A stretch of 64,000 nt of DNA. It comes from Lachnospira sp. UBA3212 (GTDB lineage: Bacteria > Bacillota > Clostridia > Lachnospirales > Lachnospiraceae). The stretch lies in contig DEWK01000015.1 of assembly GCA_002363615.1 (NCBI GenBank), positions 1 to 64,000 of the forward strand. Reading direction: 5' to 3'. This document shows positions 35,001 to 43,277 of this stretch, one piece after another. The notes under the pieces are model-generated. The model saw only the letters and a program-made list of their open reading frames with translations. It had not been told where the DNA came from and ran no database searches. Position 1 is the stretch's first letter. Every line of letters starts with the position of its first letter. A program made the translations under genes and the position numbers.

Positions 35001-35133
35001 TGAGAATATAAAGCATTTTATTGATTTAAATTATGAACAGCGTAACCAAATGTCAAAAAATGCTATTGATTACTATAACAAACATTTCAACAAGAAAATG
35101 CTAATGGATGAGATGGAGGCATATCTTAAATGA
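32071..35133 (+). CDS. Three-domain fusion: initiating sugar transferase, sugar epimerase/reductase and GT4 (CapM-CapN-CapL-like)
   Basis: 1020 aa from the ATG at 32071 with GAGGAA upstream. One helix at about 5-25 is followed by a bacterial sugar transferase domain (about 85-280) with its own membrane segment, the FTQKRVGENKQYFKLHKFRSM motif and SVIGPRPAL. Second, an NAD-dependent epimerase/reductase (about 315-600) has ITGADSYIGE and the Tyr/Lys site YGDSK. Third, a GT4 glycosyltransferase (about 620-1020) resembles WbuB/CapL (VISQYFYPEQFRINDI). With CapD- and CapEFG-like genes around it, the predicted jobs are making UDP-D-FucNAc, moving D-FucNAc-1-P to undecaprenyl phosphate, and adding L-FucNAc. 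Confidence 0.85.
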   Translation: MKKKNISKMFKIAVVVIGTAFAVTSLVAVKKRKSSRYEDEVGEKNPMEGKKVIFVEDESEPENADGKCGHLKAVGNSNVKKGLYSRYVKRGLDIVLSFGGLVVLSPLLVGIAIAIKIDDPGPVLFTQKRVGENKQYFKLHKFRSMKMSTPHDVPTHMLSNPEQYITRVGKFLRAHSLDELPQIWDIFIGNMSVIGPRPALWNQDILTAERDRYGANDIKPGLTGWAQINGRDELEIPVKAKLDGEYVKHLGLMMDIKCFLGSIGVFKGDDSVVEGGTGEIKKFGRKYTANKTDDELIGQIGFKKSVKVDLTSHKKVLITGADSYIGESFMSYAVKNYGDNLTVDVIDMIDGSWREKDFSNYDVVYHVAGIAHADVGNVDADTKEKYYAINTDLALEVAKKAKVEGVKSFIFMSSMIVYGDSASYGKSKVVDEHTVPVPANFYGDSKLQADVAVRDLADDKFKVIVLRPPMIYGKGSKGNYPILAKLAKKLPVFPDVDNERSMLHIDNLCEFLCQIMLIKEHEDTAVVLIPQNSEWSNTSKMVKNIAEVFGKNIKITKILKPAVVIGGKIPGKIGGLVNKAFGNNVYAKQLSKYEGIDYQKVNLRDSIKRTECISVDESQCKKHILVISQYFYPEQFRINDICQEWINRGYKVTVITGIPNYPQGEFYDGYDYDHNRTENWNGIDIIRLPIKPRKEGKLNLSLNYLSFVIEGYKWVQRTNIKADKVFIYEVSPMTQALVGVQYAKKFKANCYIYVTDLWPENVEVVLGVHNKIFLGSIGTMVDYIYKHCSIIFTSSKSFINKINARGVNKEKIVFWPQYAEEFYQKREKKDSIGIPDDGNVNLTFAGNLGTAQGLDVLIGAASELKKCDVYVRFNIIGNGRYEDELKKHITDKNVNEYFNFIPRQPAESIPEYFAWSDAALITLSKSEVYAMTIPAKTQSCFACGMPVLVSADGEVQEIVNEAQCGFCSDSEDVLGLAENIKHFIDLNYEQRNQMSKNAIDYYNKHFNKKMLMDEMEAYLK

Positions 35134-36173
35134 ACAACGAACTTTTTAAGGGAAAAACATTGATGATTACTGGTGGTACAGGATCCTTTGGTAATACCGT
35201 ATTGAACGGATTTTTATCATCAGATATTGGCGAAATTCGTATATTTTCTCGAGACGAAAAAAAACAGGATGATATGAGACATGAATATCAAGCAAAATTT
35301 CCTGAATTTGCAGACAAAATTCAGTTTTATATTGGCGATGTTAGAGATATTCAATCTGTAAGGAATGCAATGCATGATGTGGATTATATTTTTCATGCAG
35401 CTGCTTTGAAGCAAGTCCCTTCCTGTGAATTTTTTCCAATTGAGGCAGTAAAAACCAATATACTTGGAACGGAAAATGTTTTAACCGCAGCAATCGAAGA
35501 GAATGTTAAGACTATAATTTGTCTTTCTACCGATAAAGCAGCCTATCCTGTAAATGCTATGGGCACTTCTAAAGCTATGATGGAAAAAGTGATTGTTGCT
35601 AAAAGTCGTACAACAAAGACAACTAAAATTTGCTGTACAAGATATGGGAATGTACTTTGTTCTAGGGGTTCGGTTGTTCCGCTTTGGATTGAACAGATTC
35701 ATAAAGGAGAGCCAATTACTCTGACAGCACCTGATATGACTCGTTTTGTTATGAGTCTTCCTGAAGCGGTAGATTTGGTTCTATTTGCTTTTGAAAATGG
35801 TGAGTCAGGTGATATTCTTGTTCAAAAAGCTCCAGCTTGTACAATTGAGACATTGGCAAAAGCTACAGTTGAGTTATTTGATCCGGGTCATGAAATCAAG
35901 GTTATTGGTATTCGCCACGGCGAAAAAATGTATGAAACACTACTTACAAATGAGGAATGTACACATGCTTTTGATATGGGTAATTTTTATAGGGTACCTT
36001 GTGATAAGCGTGGATTAAACTATGATAAATATTTTACTAAGGGGGAGACTGAAAGAAATACTCTTACAGAGTTTAACAGTAATAATACAAGACTGATGTC
36101 TGTAGAGGAAGTTAAAGAGAAACTTCTTACACTTGATTATATTAAACAAGAACTTGAAAATTGGAGAAAATAA
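35130..36173 (+). CDS. UDP-GlcNAc 4,6-dehydratase/5-epimerase (CapE/FnlA-like)
   Basis: 347 aa, coupled to the fused enzyme by an ATGA overlap. Soluble SDR enzyme with ITGGTGSFGNTVL near the N-terminus and the catalytic segment STDKAAYPVNAMGTSKAMME, again with Met in place of Tyr. It makes UDP-2-acetamido-2,6-dideoxy-beta-L-arabino-hexos-4-ulose, the first step to UDP-L-FucNAc. The next two genes match the following two steps in order. Confidence 0.92.
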   Translation: MNNELFKGKTLMITGGTGSFGNTVLNGFLSSDIGEIRIFSRDEKKQDDMRHEYQAKFPEFADKIQFYIGDVRDIQSVRNAMHDVDYIFHAAALKQVPSCEFFPIEAVKTNILGTENVLTAAIEENVKTIICLSTDKAAYPVNAMGTSKAMMEKVIVAKSRTTKTTKICCTRYGNVLCSRGSVVPLWIEQIHKGEPITLTAPDMTRFVMSLPEAVDLVLFAFENGESGDILVQKAPACTIETLAKATVELFDPGHEIKVIGIRHGEKMYETLLTNEECTHAFDMGNFYRVPCDKRGLNYDKYFTKGETERNTLTEFNSNNTRLMSVEEVKEKLLTLDYIKQELENWRK

Positions 36174-36174
36174 T

Positions 36175-37032
36175 ATGAAATTTTTGGTTATAGGATGCAA
36201 TGGTATGGCTGGCCATCTTATTTCAATATATTTGAAAGAGCAAGGACATATTGTTAATGGTTTAGCTAGGCAAAAATCACGGTTTGTTAATACAATCGTT
36301 AGTGATGCTACAGATTTTGAAATGCTTAAACGAACGGTTAATGATGGAGAATATGATGCTGTGATTAATTGTGTCGGTTTGTTAAATCAGTTTGCAGAAA
36401 ATAATCATGCTAAAGCCGTACTAATTAACGGATATTTACCACATTTTCTTGCTGATGTAACGAAAGGGACTGAGACGCAAATAATTCAGATGAGTACTGA
36501 TTGTGTATTTTCAGGTAAAACAGGTGGATATACAGAGAATTCAGTTCCAGATGGAGAATTGTTTTATGATAAATCTAAAGCAATGGGTGAACTAAATGAT
36601 AAAAAAAATATTACTTTAAGAAATTCTATTGTTGGACCAGATATTAAACCTAGCGGTATAGGTCTTTTAAATTGGTTTATGCAGCAAAGTGGACCAGTAA
36701 ATGGATTTACAGGTGCAATATGGACCGGTCAGACAACATTACAATTAGCTAAAACAATAGAAGTAGCGACTAAGCTAAAGGCACATGGATTATTCAATAT
36801 GGTACCAGCAACATCAATTAACAAGTATGAATTACTTAAATTGTTTAATTGTGAAATAAGGCGAAAACCAATAGTTATCAATCCTTCAGATAAATTCATT
36901 GCTGATAAGTCGCTGATAAGAACAAATTTTGAGAGCTTTGATTATCAGATTCCAAGCTATGAAATAATGGTAAAGGAATTAGGAGAATGGATGAGACAAC
37001 ACAAAGAAATATATCCACATTATGATATTTAA
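36175..37032 (+). CDS. Reductase of the UDP-L-FucNAc pathway (FnlB/CapF-like, RmlD superfamily)
   Basis: 285 aa from the ATG at 36175 with GGAGAAAAT upstream, one base after the previous stop. Rossmann motif VIGCNGMAGHL, active-site segment STDCVFSG and the YDKSKAMGE site. It reduces the 4-keto intermediate, with epimerisation, to UDP-L-pneumosamine-type product. It is short, lacking the cupin domain found in staphylococcal CapF, and so is closer to FnlB. An in-frame ATG 14 codons earlier lies inside the previous gene and is unlikely. Confidence 0.88.
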   Translation: MKFLVIGCNGMAGHLISIYLKEQGHIVNGLARQKSRFVNTIVSDATDFEMLKRTVNDGEYDAVINCVGLLNQFAENNHAKAVLINGYLPHFLADVTKGTETQIIQMSTDCVFSGKTGGYTENSVPDGELFYDKSKAMGELNDKKNITLRNSIVGPDIKPSGIGLLNWFMQQSGPVNGFTGAIWTGQTTLQLAKTIEVATKLKAHGLFNMVPATSINKYELLKLFNCEIRRKPIVINPSDKFIADKSLIRTNFESFDYQIPSYEIMVKELGEWMRQHKEIYPHYDI

Positions 37033-37054
37033 TTTTAAAAGAGGAGAAGATAAT

Positions 37055-38188
37055 ATGGGATCTATAAAAAAACTTCGTTTAATGACTATCGTAGGAACTA
37101 GACCTGAAATTATTAAAATGTCTGCAATTATAAAGAAATGTGATCAGTATTTTGATCATATACTAGTTCATACAGGACAAAATTATGATTATACTCTAAA
37201 TGAGGTGTTTTTTAAGGATTTAGGTCTTCGTGCACCTAATTATTATCTTGGGGTTGTAGGCGATAATCTGGGTCAAACCATGGGTAATGTAATATCTAAA
37301 TCGTATGAATTGATGGAAAAAGTTAAACCAGATGCATTAATTGTACTAGGCGATACTAATTCATGTCTTTCAGTAATTTCGGCTAAGCGACTAAAAATAC
37401 CGGTATTTCATATGGAAGCAGGAAATCGTTGTAAAGATGAAAATCTTCCGGAAGAAGTAATTAGAAGAATAGTAGATGTTACAAGCGATGTTAATTTATG
37501 CTATTCAGAAAATGCTAGGAGATATATTTTAGACAGCGGAGTAAAGCCAGAGTATACGTATGTTGTTGGATCCCCTATGGCAGAAGTTCTTGATGCAAAT
37601 ATTGATAACATCAATACCAGCAATGTATTAGATGATTTAGGACTTGAGTCGGGAAAATATATTTTACTTTCTGCTCATAGAGAAGAAAACATAGATATAG
37701 AAAGCAATTTCTTTTCACTAATGAATGCAGTAAATAAGATGGCAGAAACTTATGACATGCCTATTCTTTATTCATGTCATCCAAGAAGCAAAAAATATAT
37801 TGAAATGAGAGGGTTCAAATTTGATGAGCGTGTGATTCAGCATCAACCATTAGGATTTTTCGATTATAATAAATTGCAACAAAATGCTTTTTGCGTAGTA
37901 TCTGATAGCGGAACAGTACCAGAAGAGAGTGCATATTTTAAATTTCCAGCCGTATCAATCCGTACTTCTACAGAAAGACCGGAGGCAATGGAAAAAGGTG
38001 TATTTACTGTGGGTTCTATTACATCAGAACAGATACTACAGGCGGTGGATTTAGCAGTAAGTATGCATGAAAATGGTGATGATGCAAGTGATGTTCCTTC
38101 TTATATTGAAGATAATGTATCAGTTAAGATTGTAAAAATTATTCAAAGTTATGTTGGAATTATTAATAAAATGATTTGGAGAAAGTGA
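37055..38188 (+). CDS. UDP-N-acetyl sugar 2-epimerase (FnlC/CapG, WecB-like)
   Basis: 377 aa from the ATG at 37055 with GAGGAGA upstream. It has VGTRPEIIKMSAI near the start, HTGQNYDY, HMEAGNRC, LSAHREEN and SDSGTVPEES, all typical of the non-hydrolysing WecB family. As the last step it gives UDP-L-FucNAc, the donor for the WbuB/CapL-like domain encoded upstream. The three-gene set is complete and in pathway order. Confidence 0.92.
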   Translation: MGSIKKLRLMTIVGTRPEIIKMSAIIKKCDQYFDHILVHTGQNYDYTLNEVFFKDLGLRAPNYYLGVVGDNLGQTMGNVISKSYELMEKVKPDALIVLGDTNSCLSVISAKRLKIPVFHMEAGNRCKDENLPEEVIRRIVDVTSDVNLCYSENARRYILDSGVKPEYTYVVGSPMAEVLDANIDNINTSNVLDDLGLESGKYILLSAHREENIDIESNFFSLMNAVNKMAETYDMPILYSCHPRSKKYIEMRGFKFDERVIQHQPLGFFDYNKLQQNAFCVVSDSGTVPEESAYFKFPAVSIRTSTERPEAMEKGVFTVGSITSEQILQAVDLAVSMHENGDDASDVPSYIEDNVSVKIVKIIQSYVGIINKMIWRK

Positions 38189-38194
38189 TTGGTA

Positions 38195-39340
38195 ATGAAT
38201 AGAATATTAGTACTAATCCCTTACTATAAGCCTGGCTTTAGAAGTGGTGGTCCTCAGAGAACATTAGAAAATATTGTTGATGCATATGGGGCAAATGAAA
38301 AAATATATATTTATACTCAGAATTTTGACTTAGGTGAAACGGTCTCTTATAAAGGGATTTTAACAAATAAGTGGGTCAAAGTAGATGATGCATATGTTAT
38401 GTATTCTAAAAAAGAGGACTATTGTGGTAAGACATTAAAAAAATTTTATAATAAATTTGATACTATTTATTCTTGTGGATTATTTGAGATTAATTCTATT
38501 AATCTTTTAATTCTCCATAGAAAAATGAAAAAAAAGAATAAAAATATTGTAATCGCTTCAATGGGGGTTTTCTCAGAAGGGGCGATGAAGTCTAAAATTT
38601 TAAAGAAAAAAATGTTTTTAAAGATTTTTTCAAGTATTGGTATGTTTAAGAATATTGTCTGGTCATTTACTTCGGAAATGGAGCGAGATGATGCCATTAA
38701 ACAAATAGGTAAAAATAATGTTTCAAGATATATAATTGCTGAGGATTTACCACGAAAGATTGAAAAGGTAAATATTATATCTCAGAAAAGGAATTTAAAC
38801 TCATTGAAAATAGTGTTTTTGTCTAGAATATGCCCCCAAAAAAATCTTGATTACGCATTAAGAATTCTTGATTCTGAAAATTTAGGCATCATTAAATTTT
38901 CGATTTATGGTGTATGTGAAGATAAGAGGTATTGGAAAGAATGTAAAAGTTTAATTAAACGTTTGCCTAGTAATATTTCAGTATCGTATCAAGGAGAACT
39001 AAAACCGAATGAGGTTTTAGATGTTTTTTCGAATAATGATATATTTTTGTTCCCTACTAAAGGAGAAAATTTTGGACATGTAATTTATGAAGCTTTAGCA
39101 GTTGGGTGTATACCAATTATATCAGATCAAACTCCTTGGCAAAATTTAGAAGAATATGAATGTGGTTTTGTTTGCAAACTCAGCCAAATCGAATCTTTTA
39201 GAAAGTCGATAATGCGAGCTAAAGAGAATGTTGAATACTTCAATCAGTTGAAAAAAAATGCAATTAAATATGCAGAAAAAAAATATACTGAATCTATTGA
39301 AAAGTCAGGTTATAAAAAGTTATTTATAAATGATTTATAA
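38195..39340 (+). CDS. Glycosyltransferase family 4 (polysaccharide side)
   Basis: 381 aa from the ATG at 38195, 6 bases after the epimerase stop; a TTG two codons earlier is less likely. GT-B fold: LIPYYKPGFRSGGPQRTLENI at the N-terminus, and in the C-terminal domain the donor-binding E-x7-E region GENFGHVIYEALAVGCIP. Base composition turns markedly AT-rich from here to 44.1 kb, as in many strain-variable polysaccharide genes. It probably adds the third or later sugar of the repeat unit. Confidence 0.85.
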   Translation: MNRILVLIPYYKPGFRSGGPQRTLENIVDAYGANEKIYIYTQNFDLGETVSYKGILTNKWVKVDDAYVMYSKKEDYCGKTLKKFYNKFDTIYSCGLFEINSINLLILHRKMKKKNKNIVIASMGVFSEGAMKSKILKKKMFLKIFSSIGMFKNIVWSFTSEMERDDAIKQIGKNNVSRYIIAEDLPRKIEKVNIISQKRNLNSLKIVFLSRICPQKNLDYALRILDSENLGIIKFSIYGVCEDKRYWKECKSLIKRLPSNISVSYQGELKPNEVLDVFSNNDIFLFPTKGENFGHVIYEALAVGCIPIISDQTPWQNLEEYECGFVCKLSQIESFRKSIMRAKENVEYFNQLKKNAIKYAEKKYTESIEKSGYKKLFINDL

Positions 39341-39465
39341 TAGTACAAATTTTATTTGGAAAAAATTAGTTTTAATATATTATTAATCAAAAAAATTTTT
39401 CAAATATATTAAAAAGAGTTTGTGGGTTATATGAACTATAATTATTGAATATAGGTCTGTCATGG

Positions 39466-40884
39466 ATGTTAAATATGAATAGAAAAAAAAATATTTTTTA
39501 TAATATATTAAAGGTTTCTTTAAGCAATATTTTTAAGTTGATAGCTGGTATATTAGTTGGCTTTTTGTTACCTAAACTTATTGGTGTAACTGATTATGGA
39601 TATTATAAAACTTTTACCTTATATGCTTCGTATGTCGGATTATTTCATTTTGGATTAGCTGATGGTATATATTTAAAATTTGGTGACAAAAATTATGAAG
39701 AATTAAACAAGAAGGATTTCAGATATTACAGTCAGTTTTACTTTATTGTTGAGTTGATTGTTTCTATAATAGTGACATTAATAACATATACTATATTTGT
39801 TGGTGAGTATAAATTTATTTTTATATGTGAAGCAGTCTATTTATTAGCAATAAATGTTACTAATTATTATCAATTGATTTCTCAAATAACAAACCGGTTT
39901 TCGGAATTGTCAATTAGAAATGTTATTAATTCTATTTTGATAATTGTATCTTTGTTAGTTATGTGGGTCTTAACATATATTTTACCAAGTTGCATATCAT
40001 ATAAATTCTATCTTGTAATGTATGATGTTATTATGGTGGTGCTGGCTATTTGGTATGTATATACTTATAGAGATATTACTTTTGGGATAAAAACTAGACA
40101 TAGTTTTAAAGAAATGTTTAATTTTGTTAAACTAGGTTTTCCGTTACTGCTTGCTGGTCTGTGTTCGTCATTAGTTCTAACACTTGATAGACAGTTTGTT
40201 AGTTTGTTATTTGATATTAAAACATATGCGATATATGCATTTGCATATAGTATGTTAAATTTGATTACAACTGCCATTTCGGCTATATCAACTGTGTTGT
40301 ATCCAACATTAAAACGTGTAGATGATAAAATACTAGAAAAAACATACTCAAAACTGGTTGGTGCTGTGCTGGTTTTGATTTACGGATGTATGCTGGTATT
40401 TTTTCCACTTTGCTATATTGTATATGGATTTCTTCCTCAATATGTAGATTCATTAGAAATCTTTAGAATTATATTTCCTGGTATAGCTGTTAGTTGTACT
40501 ATAACTATAGTAATGCATAATTATTATAAAACTATTGGTTGGGTCGTCCAATATTTTATTAAGTGTGTTTGTATATTAGTATTATCAGCTTTAGCAAACT
40601 ATTTAGCATATTATATTTTTAAAACACCAGCTGCTATTTCTATGGCATCTGTTTTTACATTAATGATATGGTACATAATAGTTGAAAGATCACTAATAAA
40701 AAAATATGGGTTACATTGGAAAAAGAATTTTTTATATTTAATTTTAATGATGATTTCATTTTATGCAATCACTAATATTACAAATAATTGGATTGCATGT
40801 TTTGTATATTTAGCTGTTTATTTACTAATAACATTATTGTTATTTGGAAAAGATATTATTGAAATAGTAAAAACTAAAAATTGA
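39466..40884 (+). CDS. Polysaccharide flippase (Wzx-like)
   Basis: 472 aa from the ATG at 39466; the ATG at 39475 is equally possible and neither has a strong ribosome site. About 12-14 hydrophobic helices run the whole length, with the MATE-like polysaccharide-exporter pattern near the N-terminus (NIFKLIAGILVGFLLPKLIGV). It would move the undecaprenyl-linked repeat unit to the outer face. The AT-rich gap before it (39341-39465) holds nothing else recognisable. Confidence 0.85.
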   Translation: MLNMNRKKNIFYNILKVSLSNIFKLIAGILVGFLLPKLIGVTDYGYYKTFTLYASYVGLFHFGLADGIYLKFGDKNYEELNKKDFRYYSQFYFIVELIVSIIVTLITYTIFVGEYKFIFICEAVYLLAINVTNYYQLISQITNRFSELSIRNVINSILIIVSLLVMWVLTYILPSCISYKFYLVMYDVIMVVLAIWYVYTYRDITFGIKTRHSFKEMFNFVKLGFPLLLAGLCSSLVLTLDRQFVSLLFDIKTYAIYAFAYSMLNLITTAISAISTVLYPTLKRVDDKILEKTYSKLVGAVLVLIYGCMLVFFPLCYIVYGFLPQYVDSLEIFRIIFPGIAVSCTITIVMHNYYKTIGWVVQYFIKCVCILVLSALANYLAYYIFKTPAAISMASVFTLMIWYIIVERSLIKKYGLHWKKNFLYLILMMISFYAITNITNNWIACFVYLAVYLLITLLLFGKDIIEIVKTKN

Positions 40885-40936
40885 CATATTAAAATGAATT
40901 ATAGATTGATATTATATATTAAAGAAGGATGAATTA

Positions 40937-41854
40937 ATGTTAAAAGTATCGATTATTATGGCTACCTATAATGGAGAAAAATATATAAAAGAACAATTAG
41001 ATAGTATTGTGCGGCAAACTAGAAAGCCAGATGAGGTTTTAATCGTTGATGACTGCTCAACAGATAATACTTATGATATTATAAAGGATTATGTAGAATG
41101 TCATAATTTATTTGGTTGGAAGGTGTACAGAAATGAACATAATAAAGGCTGGAAAAAAAATTTTTATGATAGTTTTTTTAAGGTTTCAGGAGATGTTGTA
41201 TTTTGTGCAGATCAAGATGATATATGGTTTGCAGAAAAAATAGAAAAAATGTGTAAAATAATGGAACAAAATGAGTATATTAATGTGTTGGCTTGTAATT
41301 TAATTCCCAAATATGAAGATGGTTCGATTAGAATTGCATCTAAGTATGAAAAACCGTATCATAATAACTATTTAGAGCAAGTTGTATTTAATCGAAAAAG
41401 TTTTGATGTTCCACGACCGGGGTGTACGTTGTGTTTTCGAAAATCTATGGTTCCAATTATTCAAGAACTTTGGTATGAAGAACTGGCACATGATGCAGCT
41501 CTTTGGATGATTGGAATTATCACAGAGTCAGCATATATTTTGAATGAACCTCTGATTTATTTTAGAAGGCATAGCAATAACAGTAGTCCTAGTAATAAAA
41601 AAACAAGCGCAGTTCGTTCAGAAATAATAAAAAGAAATAAAGATAAGGCTACGGTGATGCTAAAACATTCGGAATTGATTGGTCTAAATGATGAAAATAT
41701 TAGTGATTTAAAGAAGATAGAAAATTTTTATATGAAAAGGTATATGGCAGTAAAAGGTAAAAATCCAATCAAGGCACTATCTTTAATTGTGTATTTATCT
41801 CATTATGATTCATTTAAAGTATGGGTTTCGGATGTAATTGCTTCATTTCGTTAG
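40937..41854 (+). CDS. Glycosyltransferase family 2, rhamnosyltransferase-like
   Basis: 305 aa with AAGGATG upstream. GT-A fold: MATYNGEKYIKEQLDSI, VDDCSTDNT, and the DxD-like metal site CADQDDIW, with a later HDAALWMIG segment. The layout is that of rhamnosyltransferase-like GT2 enzymes. It ends at 41854, but another reading frame stays open past the stop to 41973 (see the remnant entry). Confidence 0.87.
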   Translation: MLKVSIIMATYNGEKYIKEQLDSIVRQTRKPDEVLIVDDCSTDNTYDIIKDYVECHNLFGWKVYRNEHNKGWKKNFYDSFFKVSGDVVFCADQDDIWFAEKIEKMCKIMEQNEYINVLACNLIPKYEDGSIRIASKYEKPYHNNYLEQVVFNRKSFDVPRPGCTLCFRKSMVPIIQELWYEELAHDAALWMIGIITESAYILNEPLIYFRRHSNNSSPSNKKTSAVRSEIIKRNKDKATVMLKHSELIGLNDENISDLKKIENFYMKRYMAVKGKNPIKALSLIVYLSHYDSFKVWVSDVIASFR

Positions 41855-41973
41855 ATAAGATCGTTTTCAAAAGCATAGAGATATTTAAATATGATAATAA
41901 AAGATTTTTTGGTCCATTCAACTCAAGTGAGATATTTTCGATTATGAGGGATTATATAGATTCTTTTAATTAA
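41821..41973 (+). pseudogene. Short open frame after the glycosyltransferase, probable gene remnant
   Basis: A 50-codon frame starting inside the end of the glycosyltransferase gene and ending at TAA 41973. Its last part reads like the end of a normal protein (YDNKRFFGPFNSSEIFSIM). It has no ribosome site of its own. It may be the tail of a deleted gene in this variable locus, or the original end of the glycosyltransferase before a frameshift. It is the only content seen between the two neighbours. Confidence 0.3.
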
Positions 41974-41988
41974 GGATGGTGTTAAGTT

Positions 41989-43191
41989 TTGAGATTATAT
42001 GATAAAAAAGATGCAATTTATAAAAGATTATCAGGAATTTTTTCTGTTTTTATTGCTTTATATCCGTTGTTAAGTGTATATAAGAGTTTATTACCTGGTC
42101 TAGATTTAGCAACCTTTGTGTTATTATTATTTTTCTTAACTAGTATATCAACAAAAGTATATAATAATAAAATAATATATATTCTTATATATATCACAAT
42201 CATAACACCTATAATGATTATACTTTTAGGAACTGATATTTCAGTGTTTAGTGTTATATCTAGATACATTAAAATGATTGTGAGTATATCAATAATGTAT
42301 TTTTTCGGGTTGAAAAATAAGTATTTTGATATAGATATTTGTATTAGTTACATAAAAAAAATTATATATATATGTACGGTTTTCATAGTGATTCAACGTT
42401 TGGCATTCATCTTTGGGATTGTTATATCAAATCCATTTCAATTATTTTCAAGGAATGAAGATTATATAAATGGATATTCTATGATATCAGCTGGTTTATT
42501 TAGACCATCAGCATTTTTTTTAGAGCCATCACATATGGCTAATTATTGTTTGAATTTTTTGATAATCTCTCTTTTTAGAAGTGATAGCATAAAGGACTCA
42601 GTAGTTGTAACTATTGCAATAATATGTACAGGATCAGGTATAGGTCTAGTTGCAATATTACTTATTTATATTCTGTGTTTTTTAATTAAATTTAAGAAGC
42701 ATATTTATAGGACACTTACTATGTTGAGTTGTTCAATATTAATTGGATTTTTATTATATAGATTACCTTTTATACAAAATGTTATTAATAGATTTACAAC
42801 AACTAATATTGCAGGGGGTGGCAACGCTTTAGAGGCGAGAATTGGTAATGGATATGAATTGTTTTTGCAGAAAAACTTTCTTGTTAAATTATTGGGATCT
42901 GGATATGGAAATGTTCCACCTAAAGTTTATTTAAATGGTGTTACTTATATAATAAATACAATTGGTATTATAGGGATGATAATTCTAGTGTATATTATAC
43001 ATCATTACATAAAAAAAGTAGAATCATGGCAAAAAATTGGATTATTAGTAGTATCTGGTCTATCTTTTGTAACACAAACATTCTCACCATCATCTATGGT
43101 ATTTTATTTTAGTGTTTTTGGAATAAATAACAAAGTGAGAGATCCAGAAACTACAAAAATAATTAAGAATACATTAGATTATAATAAATAA
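41989..43191 (+). CDS. O-antigen-polymerase-like membrane protein (Wzy-like)
   Basis: 400 aa starting at a TTG, with AAGGATGG about 8 bases upstream. About 10 helices, with a larger hydrophilic loop in the second half (about residues 260-300, with NALEARIGNG) typical of Wzy polymerases. Sequence-level conservation in this family is low, so the call rests on topology and on position next to the flippase and glycosyltransferases. Confidence 0.72.
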   Translation: MRLYDKKDAIYKRLSGIFSVFIALYPLLSVYKSLLPGLDLATFVLLLFFLTSISTKVYNNKIIYILIYITIITPIMIILLGTDISVFSVISRYIKMIVSISIMYFFGLKNKYFDIDICISYIKKIIYICTVFIVIQRLAFIFGIVISNPFQLFSRNEDYINGYSMISAGLFRPSAFFLEPSHMANYCLNFLIISLFRSDSIKDSVVVTIAIICTGSGIGLVAILLIYILCFLIKFKKHIYRTLTMLSCSILIGFLLYRLPFIQNVINRFTTTNIAGGGNALEARIGNGYELFLQKNFLVKLLGSGYGNVPPKVYLNGVTYIINTIGIIGMIILVYIIHHYIKKVESWQKIGLLVVSGLSFVTQTFSPSSMVFYFSVFGINNKVRDPETTKIIKNTLDYNK

Positions 43192-43277
43192 AATTAAAAA
43201 GAATTTATGTATATTTTTATGGCGAATATAGTATCATTACAGAAAACAAATATTTTATAGTAAAAAAGGAGGAAATT

